This document shows positions 34,431 through 43,387 of a stretch of 64,000 nt of DNA, piece after piece (position 1 is the first letter of the stretch; every line of letters starts with the position of its first letter). Made by a program: the position numbers and the translations under genes. Origin of the DNA: Arenibacter antarcticus (GTDB taxonomy: Bacteria > Bacteroidota > Bacteroidia > Flavobacteriales > Flavobacteriaceae); the NCBI RefSeq assembly GCF_041320605.1, contig NZ_CP166679.1, forward strand, positions 2,170,001-2,234,000, in the 5' to 3' direction. The notes beneath the pieces were generated by a model. That model did not search any database, was not told the DNA's origin, and saw only the letters and a program-made list of their open reading frames with translations.

Positions 34431-37109
34431 ATGAAAAAGTTATCGTCAGGACTATTGTGCTCCATCTTGGGAATGCTCTTTTTTTCTGCCTGTTCTGGAG
34501 AAAAGAAACCGCTGCCCCCATTAACCTATACCGGAGAAAACCCAAGGGTACAAGATCCCTTGGTGCCCGAGGATTCACAAAGGCATATTCAGCTCCCCGA
34601 GGGGTTCACGGCAGAACTGTTCGCCTCCGAGCCCAATATTATCAACCCCATAGCCTTTACCTGGGATGCTAGAGGCCGACTTTGGGTAGTGCAGTCCAAG
34701 GATTATCCACATGGTCTGGCCAATGATGTAGGCGGTGATAGAATTACTATCTGCGAGGATACTAACGGGGACGGAAAGGCAGACAAATTCATCGATTTTG
34801 CCACAGATCAACGGCTTTCCACTGGAATAATCTTAGTTAAAGGAGGAGCCATAGTGGCCCAAGCACCAGACATGGTGTTCCTAGAAGATACTGATGGGGA
34901 TGACAAGATGGATAAGCGCACCGTACTTTTCAGTGGTTTTGGAACTTTTGATACCCATGCCGGACCGTCTAGCCTAAGATACGGATTGGATAATGCTATC
35001 TGGGGAGCCGTAGGATATTCTGGCTTTGAAAATGATTTTTCAGGAAAACCTGTAAAGTTTGAACGGGGAGTATACCGCTTCGCTAGGGACGGGTCCTATT
35101 TGGAGCCTGTAGGCCAATTCAACAATAATACTTGGGGAATGGGATACAATGAAAATTTTGAAATTTTTGGATCCACGGCCAATAACAACCATGCCTGTTA
35201 TGTAGGGATTCCCTTAAAATATTACAAGTATTTGGATAGGATGCCTCCGTGGTCGCTAAATGCCGATTTTATACAGGGGCATTATGAAATACATCCGGTA
35301 GATAGCATTCCCTTGCAACAGGTAGATGTACGTGGAGGGTATACAGCTGCTGCAGGTGCCAATTTTTATACAGCCCGCAACTATCCCGTGGAATACCAGA
35401 ACCAAATGTACGTATGTGAACCCACCGGCCACCTGGTGCATATTGCTAAGATCGTAAAGGATGGAGCGGGTTATAAAGAGGAAGATGGTGGTAATATCTT
35501 TGCCAGTACGGATGCCTGGACTGCCCCTGTATTCGCAGAGACGGGCCCAGATGGAAACTTATGGGTGGCAGATTGGTACAATCCCGTAATTCAGCACAAT
35601 CCCGATAAACGGGGGATGGACAACCAAATATGGAACGCCGATAAAGGCGAGGGGAACGCCCATCTTAATAAGCTTAGGGATTATGGCCATGGACGAATCT
35701 ATATTGTAAAATACAAAAAAGAGCCCGATGCAAAAATCACTTCCCTAGATCGTTATGATGATAGCGCTCTGTTGAAAGCTTTGAAAAGTGACAATCTATT
35801 TTGGCGGACCATGGCCCAACGGTTTATTGTAGAGGAAAACAGGATCCAATTGATCCCACAATTGGTCCAATTGGCGGGTGACATGACTAAAACAGATGGC
35901 AATGGACTTAATGCCCCAGCCTTACACGCACTGTGGACCCTAGACGGGTTGGGGGCGTTAGACGGTAAGTATCAAGCGGCAGAAGAGGCCGTCGTGAACG
36001 CCCTTAAGAGTGATTCCTACGCAGTTAAACGGGCAGCACTGACTCTGCTGCCAAACTCCCAAGAAGGGAGTGGCCTCTTGGCAAGATCTCAGCTTTTATC
36101 GGATACCGACCCTCAACTGCGGTTGGCAGCCATCCTAAGGGCAAGCGAATTGCCAGAATCTGGCGAACTCTATGCTGAAATGCAAAAGGTGTCCAAAAAT
36201 ATGGATAATGCATCGGATAAATGGCTCAATGCCGCTACGAAAATATACTTCAGGGAATTGAATACGGAAGAGGTAGAGGCATCTTTGGTGGAAATGGTGG
36301 TGCCATCTTCGGAAGAAAAAAAATCGACCTGGTCCTATACCGAAGCAAAACCTACGGAGAATTGGATGTTAGTTGCATTTGATGATAGTGCATGGAAAAA
36401 AGGGGAAGGAATGTTCGGAAGCCATGGTGAAAAGCGTAACACTACTCAATGGACTACAGATGATATTTGGATGCGAAAAACAGTGACTATCAATCAGGAA
36501 ATGACCGAACCTGTGATCAAGATCGCCTATGATGACGACTACGAAGTGTATGTAAATGGGGTGCTGGTCCTTTCTGGAACGGGTTCCAGCAGAGCGTATA
36601 AGTACATGAAATTGGACCAGGATAAGGCTGCAGCCTTTAAAAAAGGGAAGAACACTATCGCCCTGCATTGTAAGAATACTGGTGGCGGACAGCATATTGA
36701 TATGGGCCTCGGAAAAATTGCAAAGATAAAGGCCGATGTAACATTTACCATCAATACGGTTAGCCAGGAAATGGCGTATGACAAAACGGTGCTGGAGGCC
36801 AAGGTTGGGCAGATTGTAGAAATTAAATTGGTAAACAAGGACCAGATGCCCCATAACCTAGTGGTTATACAGGAAGGAAGTCTAGAGATCTTTGGACCCT
36901 TGGTAGATAGTTTTGTCACTACCCCCGATGCGGAGAAGATGGGATATGTCCCCAAATCCAGATATGTTTTAGGTGCTACCCAAATGTTAGGTCCTAACGA
37001 AACTGGTTCGGTAATGGTACAGTTGCCCGATAAACCAGGCAGCTACCCCTTTGTTTGCACCTTTCCCGGGCATTGGCGATTTATGCAGGGCGTGATTATC
37101 GTAACTTAA
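34431..37109 (+). CDS. Pirellula-type dehydrogenase lipoprotein with HEAT, beta-sandwich and azurin-like domains
   Basis: The 892-aa precursor is a lipoprotein (FFSAC, Cys21). A beta-propeller of the 'membrane-bound dehydrogenase' Pirellula/Verrucomicrobium type (about residues 55-430) carries calcium-like loops DTNGDGKAD and DTDGDDKMD. HEAT-like helices follow (about 445-600), then a galactose-binding-like beta sandwich (about 615-760, with AFDDSAWKKGEG). The C-terminal domain (about 770-892) is a cupredoxin with a type-1 copper set: MPHNLVV His, then CTFPGHWRFM providing Cys, His and Met. No CxxCH is present anywhere, unlike the paralogue at 44851. I infer that it oxidises a sugar outside the cell membrane and hands electrons to copper. 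Confidence 0.85.
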   Translation: MKKLSSGLLCSILGMLFFSACSGEKKPLPPLTYTGENPRVQDPLVPEDSQRHIQLPEGFTAELFASEPNIINPIAFTWDARGRLWVVQSKDYPHGLANDVGGDRITICEDTNGDGKADKFIDFATDQRLSTGIILVKGGAIVAQAPDMVFLEDTDGDDKMDKRTVLFSGFGTFDTHAGPSSLRYGLDNAIWGAVGYSGFENDFSGKPVKFERGVYRFARDGSYLEPVGQFNNNTWGMGYNENFEIFGSTANNNHACYVGIPLKYYKYLDRMPPWSLNADFIQGHYEIHPVDSIPLQQVDVRGGYTAAAGANFYTARNYPVEYQNQMYVCEPTGHLVHIAKIVKDGAGYKEEDGGNIFASTDAWTAPVFAETGPDGNLWVADWYNPVIQHNPDKRGMDNQIWNADKGEGNAHLNKLRDYGHGRIYIVKYKKEPDAKITSLDRYDDSALLKALKSDNLFWRTMAQRFIVEENRIQLIPQLVQLAGDMTKTDGNGLNAPALHALWTLDGLGALDGKYQAAEEAVVNALKSDSYAVKRAALTLLPNSQEGSGLLARSQLLSDTDPQLRLAAILRASELPESGELYAEMQKVSKNMDNASDKWLNAATKIYFRELNTEEVEASLVEMVVPSSEEKKSTWSYTEAKPTENWMLVAFDDSAWKKGEGMFGSHGEKRNTTQWTTDDIWMRKTVTINQEMTEPVIKIAYDDDYEVYVNGVLVLSGTGSSRAYKYMKLDQDKAAAFKKGKNTIALHCKNTGGGQHIDMGLGKIAKIKADVTFTINTVSQEMAYDKTVLEAKVGQIVEIKLVNKDQMPHNLVVIQEGSLEIFGPLVDSFVTTPDAEKMGYVPKSRYVLGATQMLGPNETGSVMVQLPDKPGSYPFVCTFPGHWRFMQGVIIVT

Positions 37110-37178
37110 GCGAACCCTGATATTTAAAGGAACTAAATTAATGGAAGAAAGGATTCTGAAATTTTAAAATAGATAAAA

Positions 37179-37940
37179 ATGAAAAAATTAGTAATGGTAG
37201 TAGTCATTTTAGGGTTGGTATATAGTTGCAAGGCCCAAGTATTACCAAAGGATTATAAGTCCGATAAAACTGTGGGGCGTTTTATTTCTGAGGAGAAGGG
37301 CGCCACTAAAATACTGATAACCGGAGGTGGAGGGTCACATGATTTTCTAAAATTATTTGGAATTGCCGATGGTGAAGTCCTAAGTGAAAATGGGAAGAAC
37401 ACAGTAGTCTATGCCGAGGATGTTGCAGAGATGGGTACTTTAATTCCTATAGTTGATGTGTTGATGTTGACCAACAACCAACCTTTGGATGCGACCGCTA
37501 AAAAAGCAATATTCTCTAGGGTAGACGATGGAAACCTGAATTTACTTCTCTATCACCCAAGTACCTGGTACAATTGGGAGGATTGGCCAGAGTATAATTT
37601 AAAACTCGTTGGTGGCGGCTCGCGCTCCCACGAGAAGCTGCAGGAATTTGAGGTAACCGTTATAAAACCGGATCATCCCATAATGAAGGGTGTGCCAATT
37701 ACATTCAAGATCGTAGACGAGCTCTATCGATGGGAAAAGGATCTCGATGCCGAAATTGAAGTGTTGGCCATGGGAAAGGGAATAGCGTCGGGCAAAGAAT
37801 ATCCGGTAGTATGGATTGTAAAACATCCAAAGGCAAAAATAATAGGCAATACTTTGGGTCATGATGAAAGGGCACATGATTTAGAGGCGTATCAAACCAT
37901 CCTGAAGAATAGTGGGGAATGGGTAAGAGGGAAGCACTGA
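37179..37940 (+). CDS. Exported ThuA domain protein
   Basis: The 253-aa precursor has a short signal peptide (VVVILGLVYSCKA; the Cys may make it a lipoprotein) and one ThuA domain. ThuA has a glutamine-amidotransferase-like fold; family marks are LITGGGGSHDFLKLFGI near residue 46-62, PLDATAKKAIFSRVDDG near 95-112, and late HPIMKGVPITFKIVDELYRWE and NTLGHDERAH. ThuA proteins were linked to trehalose/maltitol use through 3-keto-sugars in rhizobia. It is the last gene of the glycerate kinase operon, 69 bases after the cupredoxin protein. This fits processing of a 3-keto-sugar made by an extracytoplasmic dehydrogenase. Confidence 0.88.
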   Translation: MKKLVMVVVILGLVYSCKAQVLPKDYKSDKTVGRFISEEKGATKILITGGGGSHDFLKLFGIADGEVLSENGKNTVVYAEDVAEMGTLIPIVDVLMLTNNQPLDATAKKAIFSRVDDGNLNLLLYHPSTWYNWEDWPEYNLKLVGGGSRSHEKLQEFEVTVIKPDHPIMKGVPITFKIVDELYRWEKDLDAEIEVLAMGKGIASGKEYPVVWIVKHPKAKIIGNTLGHDERAHDLEAYQTILKNSGEWVRGKH

Positions 37941-37974
37941 TTATAAATTTTTACTCCTTCACATTGTAGATAAG

Positions 37975-38033
37975 GGAACTTACTTCGCATACTCAAAAAA
38001 AAGCCTTTCATTTCTGAAAGGCTTTTTTAGTAG
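37975..38033 (+). repeat. Left copy of a ~60-bp direct repeat (terminator hairpin plus tRNA-3'-like end)
   Basis: The segment GGAACTTACTTCGCATACTC, an A run, the hairpin AAGCCTTTCA-TTTC-TGAAAGGCTT and TAGTAG recurs at 51882-51943 in the same orientation, with about 50 of 60 positions alike and 24 bases identical across the hairpin. It continues into TTAGTAGTGGGAATGGGA (38027-38044), which matches the 3' end of the tRNA-fMet gene (56556-56573) at 15 of 18 positions. Confidence 0.6.
37995..38028. terminator. Bidirectional intrinsic terminator
   Basis: A 10-bp perfect stem (38001-38010 with 38015-38024), loop TTTC, with an A run before and T run after. It ends the glycerate kinase-ThuA operon and, from the other side, the amidohydrolase gene that stops at 38145. 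Confidence 0.9.
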
Positions 38034-38144
38034 TGGGAATGGGATTTTTTCCTCGTTCAACTCCGTGAAATCGTATACTCCTTTTAAATAATTATATTTT
38101 GGAAAATATAACGACCTATGATCCTTTAATTATTAATCCATTAA

Positions 38145-41100
38145 TCAATGACCACTTTCACAAGAGCATCCGGTGCGGGTTTCCCCATGCCAGTCAAAGG
38201 CAGGGGCATAGTCGTTCATTTCCCAGTAAAAGGCTCCTCTAGGTTTATCCTCGTTTCCAATCTCGTTCATGGTTTCTGTATCGTATAGCCTACCGTTGAT
38301 CATGGTATAGCGCACAGAATTGGAATTCTGAATATTTTCAAGGGGATTTTTATCCAAAACTATTAAATCTGCCAACATTCCTGTTTTTAAAGCGCCCAAA
38401 TGATCGTCCATTCCAAGGTAGTTAGCCCCATTTATGGTGGCTGCTTTTAAGGCTTCCATATTAGTCATCCCGCCCTGAGCCAACATCCAAAGTTCCCAGT
38501 GTGCTCCAAGTCCTTGTATTTGTCCATGTGCACCCAGATTGACTTTTACCCCTGCATCCGCCAATTTCTTGACACTTTTTGAAACCAGGATATGACCGTT
38601 TTCATATTCTTTCATCGGAGCCATGGTACGGTGCCTGGACCGGGAGTCTATAGTGCCTCTTGGAGTATACTTTAAAAGCTTTTCATCTTCCCATACATTG
38701 GTGGTTTGGTACCAATAGAATTCCCCGTTCAATCCGCCATAATTAACGATTAGGGTTGGGGTGTAACCAGATTGGCTAGCGGCCCATAATTGGGTGACAT
38801 CTTTATGGACAGTGGCCACAGGAATGTTGTGCTCTATTCCTGTATGTCCGTCTAAAATCATGGACATATTGTGAAAGAAGGTTGAGCCCCCTTCAGGAAC
38901 CACCGCTATCTCATTATCGTGAGCTGCTTTAATGATTTGTTGCCTTTGTTCCCTTCTTGGTTGATTGTAACTTTTTACAGAAAATGCTCCAAATGCTTTT
39001 GTTCTGTGAATAGCCGAGCGGGCATCTTCCAAATTGTTGATGGTAGCTTTAAAATCTCCATCTGCTCCGTATAAAATAACCCCTGTCGAAAATATTCTAG
39101 GCCCCACCATATTTCCAGCACGCACCATTTCCGATTGTGAGAACACCATCTCCGTATTTGCCGAGGGGTCGTGGGTTGTGGTGACACCATAGGCCAAATT
39201 GGTGTAGTATTCCCAATGCTTTTGTGGACTTAATCCAAATCTGAAATGTCCAAGATGGGCGTGTACATCTATTAATCCAGGCATAATGGTTTTGCCACTA
39301 ACCTCTATGATTTTGGCTTCGGCTGGTATACTTATATCGCCTTTGGGACCAATAGCCATAATTCTATTGTCCTTAATTATGATGGTGCCATTTTCCAAAA
39401 CTTCATCATTATCCATTGTAATGATTCTAGCTCCGGTAAGCGCCATAATTCCCTGTGGTTTATCGGAAGTAAGGGTTAGGTTTATCTTAATACCTAGAGT
39501 GTCCATCTTTGGAATGGAATCTGGAGCTCCTTCCAAAAAGAGAAATCTTTGGTTAATAGGGGCGCTAAAATAGGCATCCCCTAATGTCCAGTTGAGTTGA
39601 GTGCTATTGGAGGACCAATGCAAATTAATTCCTGCATCGCGTGCTACTTGGGCCACAGGCACATTGGTGGCCTTTCCATCCAATTCTATGGTGTTTCCGG
39701 TCATGGGCAAGGCCGCAATATATACTTTGTACAAATTGGTGAAAGCAACCCATTGGTCGTCTGGACTTGGAATAATACGTTGTGCGTATTTAGACTTCAC
39801 CAATTCTCTAGGCTCTTTGCCTTCCAGGTTTACAGATTTCAGGGTTTTAGTTAGGTTTCCGAAAAGATAGCCTCCAGTTTGGTAATATATTCTATTGGCA
39901 TCCTTATTGAACGCGGGAAATTCACCCTCTTTTACTACGAATTGTTTACTGGACTTGAATCCCGATTTTTTAGTAGTATTCACTGTTAGTAAATAAATTC
40001 CAGGTGCTTTGGTATGTACATAACCCTGGTGTCCATTTCCTGCTTCTTCCCGATACAGAATAATATTCACATCTTTGGGTGAAAAAGAAGGCTCCCTATA
40101 AATGGCTTTCTCAGTGGTTAATTGCTGTGGTTTATTTTTGGAGGAGGTTAGATCCAACCTTTGTATGGCACCCATCTTGTCGTCGTTCCAAGTCACATAA
40201 ACCAAGTATTTTCCGTCCTTTGAAAATGAGGGTTCAGATTCTAGGTCCGTCCCTTTGGTGAGGCGAACTGCCTCACCCTTAGGTAGCGATTTTTTCCATA
40301 AATACCCAGCTGCGTTAAAGATTAAGGTTTTGCCGTCGGGGGAGGTTACTGCGTTACGTATCGCCTTTGGATTAAAGGTTTCCGGGGCAGGATCATTTTT
40401 AAACCTTAGGGCATTCACAATTTTGTGGTCTGCTGTAGCCGAAAAGGGGAGGTCCGTAAGCTCCAAGGAATTGACACCAATTTTTTTGATTTTTCCCTGT
40501 GCCCAGATAATAATATGTTGATTGTCAGGAGTGAAATTAAACCCGGTGTATGGGCCAAATATAGCCCATGCTTCCTGATGGTCCTTGCTGAGTTGATCGT
40601 ATATGGGCCATTCTTTTCCAGAAGCAAGATCATGTAGGTAAAGCACTGTTTTTTCCCGTACTCTTTTCACAAAGGCCATTACCTTACCATCATGGGAAAT
40701 TACTGGACGTATGGCACCTCCAGGACCACCTGTAACCCTTTCAATTTCACCATTTTCCAAGTTATATCTATTAATAACATAGATTTGACTGTTAGGGTCT
40801 TTGTTGTATTGGAAAAAACCACCAGGGTATACATCTTCGCTGTAATAAACGTACTTACCATCGGGTGACGCCCAAGGTTCCCCAATATCTTGTTGTTCGT
40901 TTTTCTTTTCTATTAGCTGAATGCCCTTTCCACCTGATTTATGGTACATCCAAATTTCACCGGCTCCTAGTGAACGCGATGCGGTAAAATGTTTTCTACA
41001 GAAAATATAATTGCCATCAATGGACCATACTGCATTGTTGACCAACCTAAAATCTTCCTTGGTAATCTGTTTGGCTTCAGTGCCATCGGTATTCATGACC

Positions 41101-41447
41101 CATATATTGTCTCCCCCGCCAGCATCGCTGGTAAAGCTAATGCTCTTTCCATCTGGACTATATCTTGGTTGTACCTCAAAGGCATGTCCGCCTCTAATTA
41201 AGGTCGCATTGCCGCCAGTAATGGGCATAGTGTAGATGTCGCCTAGCATATCAAAAACTATTTGAGTGCCATCAGGACTTACATCTAGACTCATCCAAGA
41301 CCCCTCGTCCGAGGTGATGGAGACATTTTTATAGGATAGCGCTGGCTTGGTCACATCCCAGCTTTCGTTTTTAGTTTCTTCTTTGTCTTGTGAATTGGTA
41401 CTTAGGCAAATAAGTAAGAGAAGTGCCGATAGAATACTATTTTTCAT
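38145..41447 (-). CDS. Exported TolB-like propeller/amidohydrolase fusion protein
   Basis: The 1100-aa precursor has a signal peptide ending near STNSQ. Residues about 40-640 hold TolB/PD40-type propeller repeats (blades with SPDGKSISFTSDAGG, SFSKDGKYLVYVTWN). Residues about 680-1075 form an amidohydrolase domain with the metal-binding H-x-H in GLIDVHAHLGH, later H and D positions around GIEHNIP and VKVNLGAHGQ, and a C-terminal ADLIVLDKNPLENI tail. Such fusions are common in Bacteroidota and hydrolyse cyclic amides, peptides or similar bonds in the periplasm; substrate unknown. A CSCESGH-like tail is Cys-rich. The gene is transcribed alone. Confidence 0.9.
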   Translation of the reverse strand: MKNSILSALLLLICLSTNSQDKEETKNESWDVTKPALSYKNVSITSDEGSWMSLDVSPDGTQIVFDMLGDIYTMPITGGNATLIRGGHAFEVQPRYSPDGKSISFTSDAGGGDNIWVMNTDGTEAKQITKEDFRLVNNAVWSIDGNYIFCRKHFTASRSLGAGEIWMYHKSGGKGIQLIEKKNEQQDIGEPWASPDGKYVYYSEDVYPGGFFQYNKDPNSQIYVINRYNLENGEIERVTGGPGGAIRPVISHDGKVMAFVKRVREKTVLYLHDLASGKEWPIYDQLSKDHQEAWAIFGPYTGFNFTPDNQHIIIWAQGKIKKIGVNSLELTDLPFSATADHKIVNALRFKNDPAPETFNPKAIRNAVTSPDGKTLIFNAAGYLWKKSLPKGEAVRLTKGTDLESEPSFSKDGKYLVYVTWNDDKMGAIQRLDLTSSKNKPQQLTTEKAIYREPSFSPKDVNIILYREEAGNGHQGYVHTKAPGIYLLTVNTTKKSGFKSSKQFVVKEGEFPAFNKDANRIYYQTGGYLFGNLTKTLKSVNLEGKEPRELVKSKYAQRIIPSPDDQWVAFTNLYKVYIAALPMTGNTIELDGKATNVPVAQVARDAGINLHWSSNSTQLNWTLGDAYFSAPINQRFLFLEGAPDSIPKMDTLGIKINLTLTSDKPQGIMALTGARIITMDNDEVLENGTIIIKDNRIMAIGPKGDISIPAEAKIIEVSGKTIMPGLIDVHAHLGHFRFGLSPQKHWEYYTNLAYGVTTTHDPSANTEMVFSQSEMVRAGNMVGPRIFSTGVILYGADGDFKATINNLEDARSAIHRTKAFGAFSVKSYNQPRREQRQQIIKAAHDNEIAVVPEGGSTFFHNMSMILDGHTGIEHNIPVATVHKDVTQLWAASQSGYTPTLIVNYGGLNGEFYWYQTTNVWEDEKLLKYTPRGTIDSRSRHRTMAPMKEYENGHILVSKSVKKLADAGVKVNLGAHGQIQGLGAHWELWMLAQGGMTNMEALKAATINGANYLGMDDHLGALKTGMLADLIVLDKNPLENIQNSNSVRYTMINGRLYDTETMNEIGNEDKPRGAFYWEMNDYAPAFDWHGETRTGCSCESGH

Positions 41448-41816
41448 TGTAATAATGGGTTGCTAAATATAGTTTTCCCAAAAGTACTTAATAGAATTGT
41501 GAATAGCGATTTTTATATATTTCGATTTTCTTTCGTCTAGAGTTCAGCGGAAAATCACTTGAATAGTGAAATTATAAGGCTTAAAAAAATGGATTATGAG
41601 GAACCGATCTGTTGAATTTATTAGCCTTAAGTCTTAGTAGCGAGAACAGTATTCTTTCCTCCCATACATTCATCTGTCTGATAGCGAATATTTTATTCTA
41701 CAGATGTGTAACTGAGGCCAAAGGAAAAAGTCTAGAAGAAATTGAGTAATATTGATAAGGATAAAGAAATAAATAGAAGCATGTGGGTGTTTTTTAGAAC
41801 TAATTAATTAAACGAA
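41448..41816. other. 369-bp divergent intergenic region with a tRNA-3'-like relic
   Basis: TCTTAGTAGCGAGAACAG and the next six bases (41632-41654) match the 3' end of the tRNA-fMet gene and its downstream flank (56554-56576) at 20 of 23 positions. No other tRNA parts are present. The rest holds the two divergent promoters, not identified by motif, and no gene. Confidence 0.4.
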
Positions 41817-43214
41817 ATGAGAGTATTTAAGAAATTGATAGGCATTAGATTGGGGTTTCTTTTTTTATTTTTTTACCAGGGAGTTTTTTCCCAAGCTTCG
41901 GTTAAAAGTAAACCCAACGTTATTGTTATTATGACAGATGACCAGGGTTCCATAGATCTTAATTCTTACGGTGCAACGGATCTGTATACCCCTAATTTGG
42001 ATAGACTTGCTAAAGAGGGTGTTAGGTTTACACAATTTTATGCAGGGGCTCCCGTTTGTTCGCCATCCCGTGCAGCACTTATGACGGGAAAGACTAATTT
42101 GCGTGCTGGCCTGGAGGGTAATGTCCCAATACCTGAACGTGCTGAAAAGAGTGGAGAACATGGACTACCAACCGACCAGATTACCATGGCAGAAATGCTG
42201 AAGCCAAATGGCTATTATACCGCCTTAATTGGTAAATGGCATCTAGGGCATAGGGAGCAGAATTTGCCCAACGGACAGGGGTTCGATTATTTTTTTGGAC
42301 ATCAGCGTGGATGTATAGATAATTATTCCCATACCTTTTACTGGGATGGCCCTAATAAACACGATCTGTTCAGAAATTCAGAAGAGGTCTATTATGATGG
42401 CGAACATTTTACCGATCTAATGGCCGAGGAGGTAAAGCAGGTAATCAATCACAGGCGAAACGAGCCATTCTTTATTTATTGGGCGTTCAATGCTCCACAT
42501 TATCCCTATCAGGGAACCACAAAGTGGTTGGACTATTACAAGGACCTTCCGACACCTAGAAAGGAATATGCTGCTTTTGTATCCAACACGGATGAAAAAA
42601 TTGGGGAGGTTCTTAATTATCTGGACGAGACGGGCCTAGCGGACAATACCATAGTTATTTTTCAATCGGACCACGGACATTCTTTGGAGGAACGTGCTTT
42701 TTGGGGTGGAGGAAATGCCGGGGAATATAGGGGGAGCAAATTCAGCTTATTCGAAGGAGGAATCCGTGTGCCAGCTATCATCCGTTATCCTAGAGTAGTT
42801 CCTGCCAATCAGGTTCGTGACCAACTTGCTATGCAAATGGATTGGTTTAGTACTATTGGCGAATTGACAAATTCCAAAATGGTGGGAAGAATAGATGGAA
42901 AAAGTCTAATGCCCATTATTTTGGATGATACTAAGGAATCTTTACATGAAGTAGCGCATTGGCAGTTTGGTGGTTACGATGATAAAACTGCACAGTGGGC
43001 AGTCCGAAAGGGCCCTTGGAAGCTTATTGGCAACGTAAATGAGCCCTCTGGACAGGGAGAAAGAATTAATTTGGAGAAATTATTTTTGGTCAATTTGGAC
43101 AATGATATCAGCGAAAAAAACAATTTAGCGAATTCCAATCCAAAGAAAATGAACGAACTTTTGCAGTTGCACAATTCCTGGATAAAATCGGTTCGGTCAG
43201 AAATGAAACAGTAG
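41817..43214 (+). CDS. Exported S1-type sulfatase (arylsulfatase family)
   Basis: The 465-aa precursor has a signal peptide ending near GVFSQ. The formylglycine signature CSPSRAALMTG places the modified Cys at C81. Metal ligands are seen in IVIMTDDQGS near residue 38 and FQSDHGHS near 282, and IGKWHLGH near 140 carries active-site Lys and His. Sulfatases of this type remove sulfate from glycans, often marine polysaccharides. It needs formylglycine formation by an FGE or anSME; the only candidate in the window is the cut gene at base 1. It opens a five-gene plus-strand cluster. Confidence 0.95.
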   Translation: MRVFKKLIGIRLGFLFLFFYQGVFSQASVKSKPNVIVIMTDDQGSIDLNSYGATDLYTPNLDRLAKEGVRFTQFYAGAPVCSPSRAALMTGKTNLRAGLEGNVPIPERAEKSGEHGLPTDQITMAEMLKPNGYYTALIGKWHLGHREQNLPNGQGFDYFFGHQRGCIDNYSHTFYWDGPNKHDLFRNSEEVYYDGEHFTDLMAEEVKQVINHRRNEPFFIYWAFNAPHYPYQGTTKWLDYYKDLPTPRKEYAAFVSNTDEKIGEVLNYLDETGLADNTIVIFQSDHGHSLEERAFWGGGNAGEYRGSKFSLFEGGIRVPAIIRYPRVVPANQVRDQLAMQMDWFSTIGELTNSKMVGRIDGKSLMPIILDDTKESLHEVAHWQFGGYDDKTAQWAVRKGPWKLIGNVNEPSGQGERINLEKLFLVNLDNDISEKNNLANSNPKKMNELLQLHNSWIKSVRSEMKQ

Positions 43215-43387
43215 CTGATTTTTAGCTAGCCCTAAAATAATTTGAGTTTGTAGGTTATTTTCAATAGAATTTTATGAGGTAGGGATTGAGGTAACCAATA
43301 TGCTAATTGGCATTTTGGGTGCAGAGGACGTCATGCAAGGGATCGATAGTGTTTTAACGGAAGAATATTAATAATTTTAAATCTTAG

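Noticed and set aside
38145..41447. Several 60-95-aa plus-strand frames within the amidohydrolase gene
   Set aside because: All are antisense shadows of a well-supported 1100-aa protein.
43215..43387. Short frame ending GAEDVMQGIDSVLTEEY before the ceramidase gene
   Set aside because: It reads like the end of some protein, but only 23 residues can be seen and no upstream part was found, so it is not annotated as a pseudogene.
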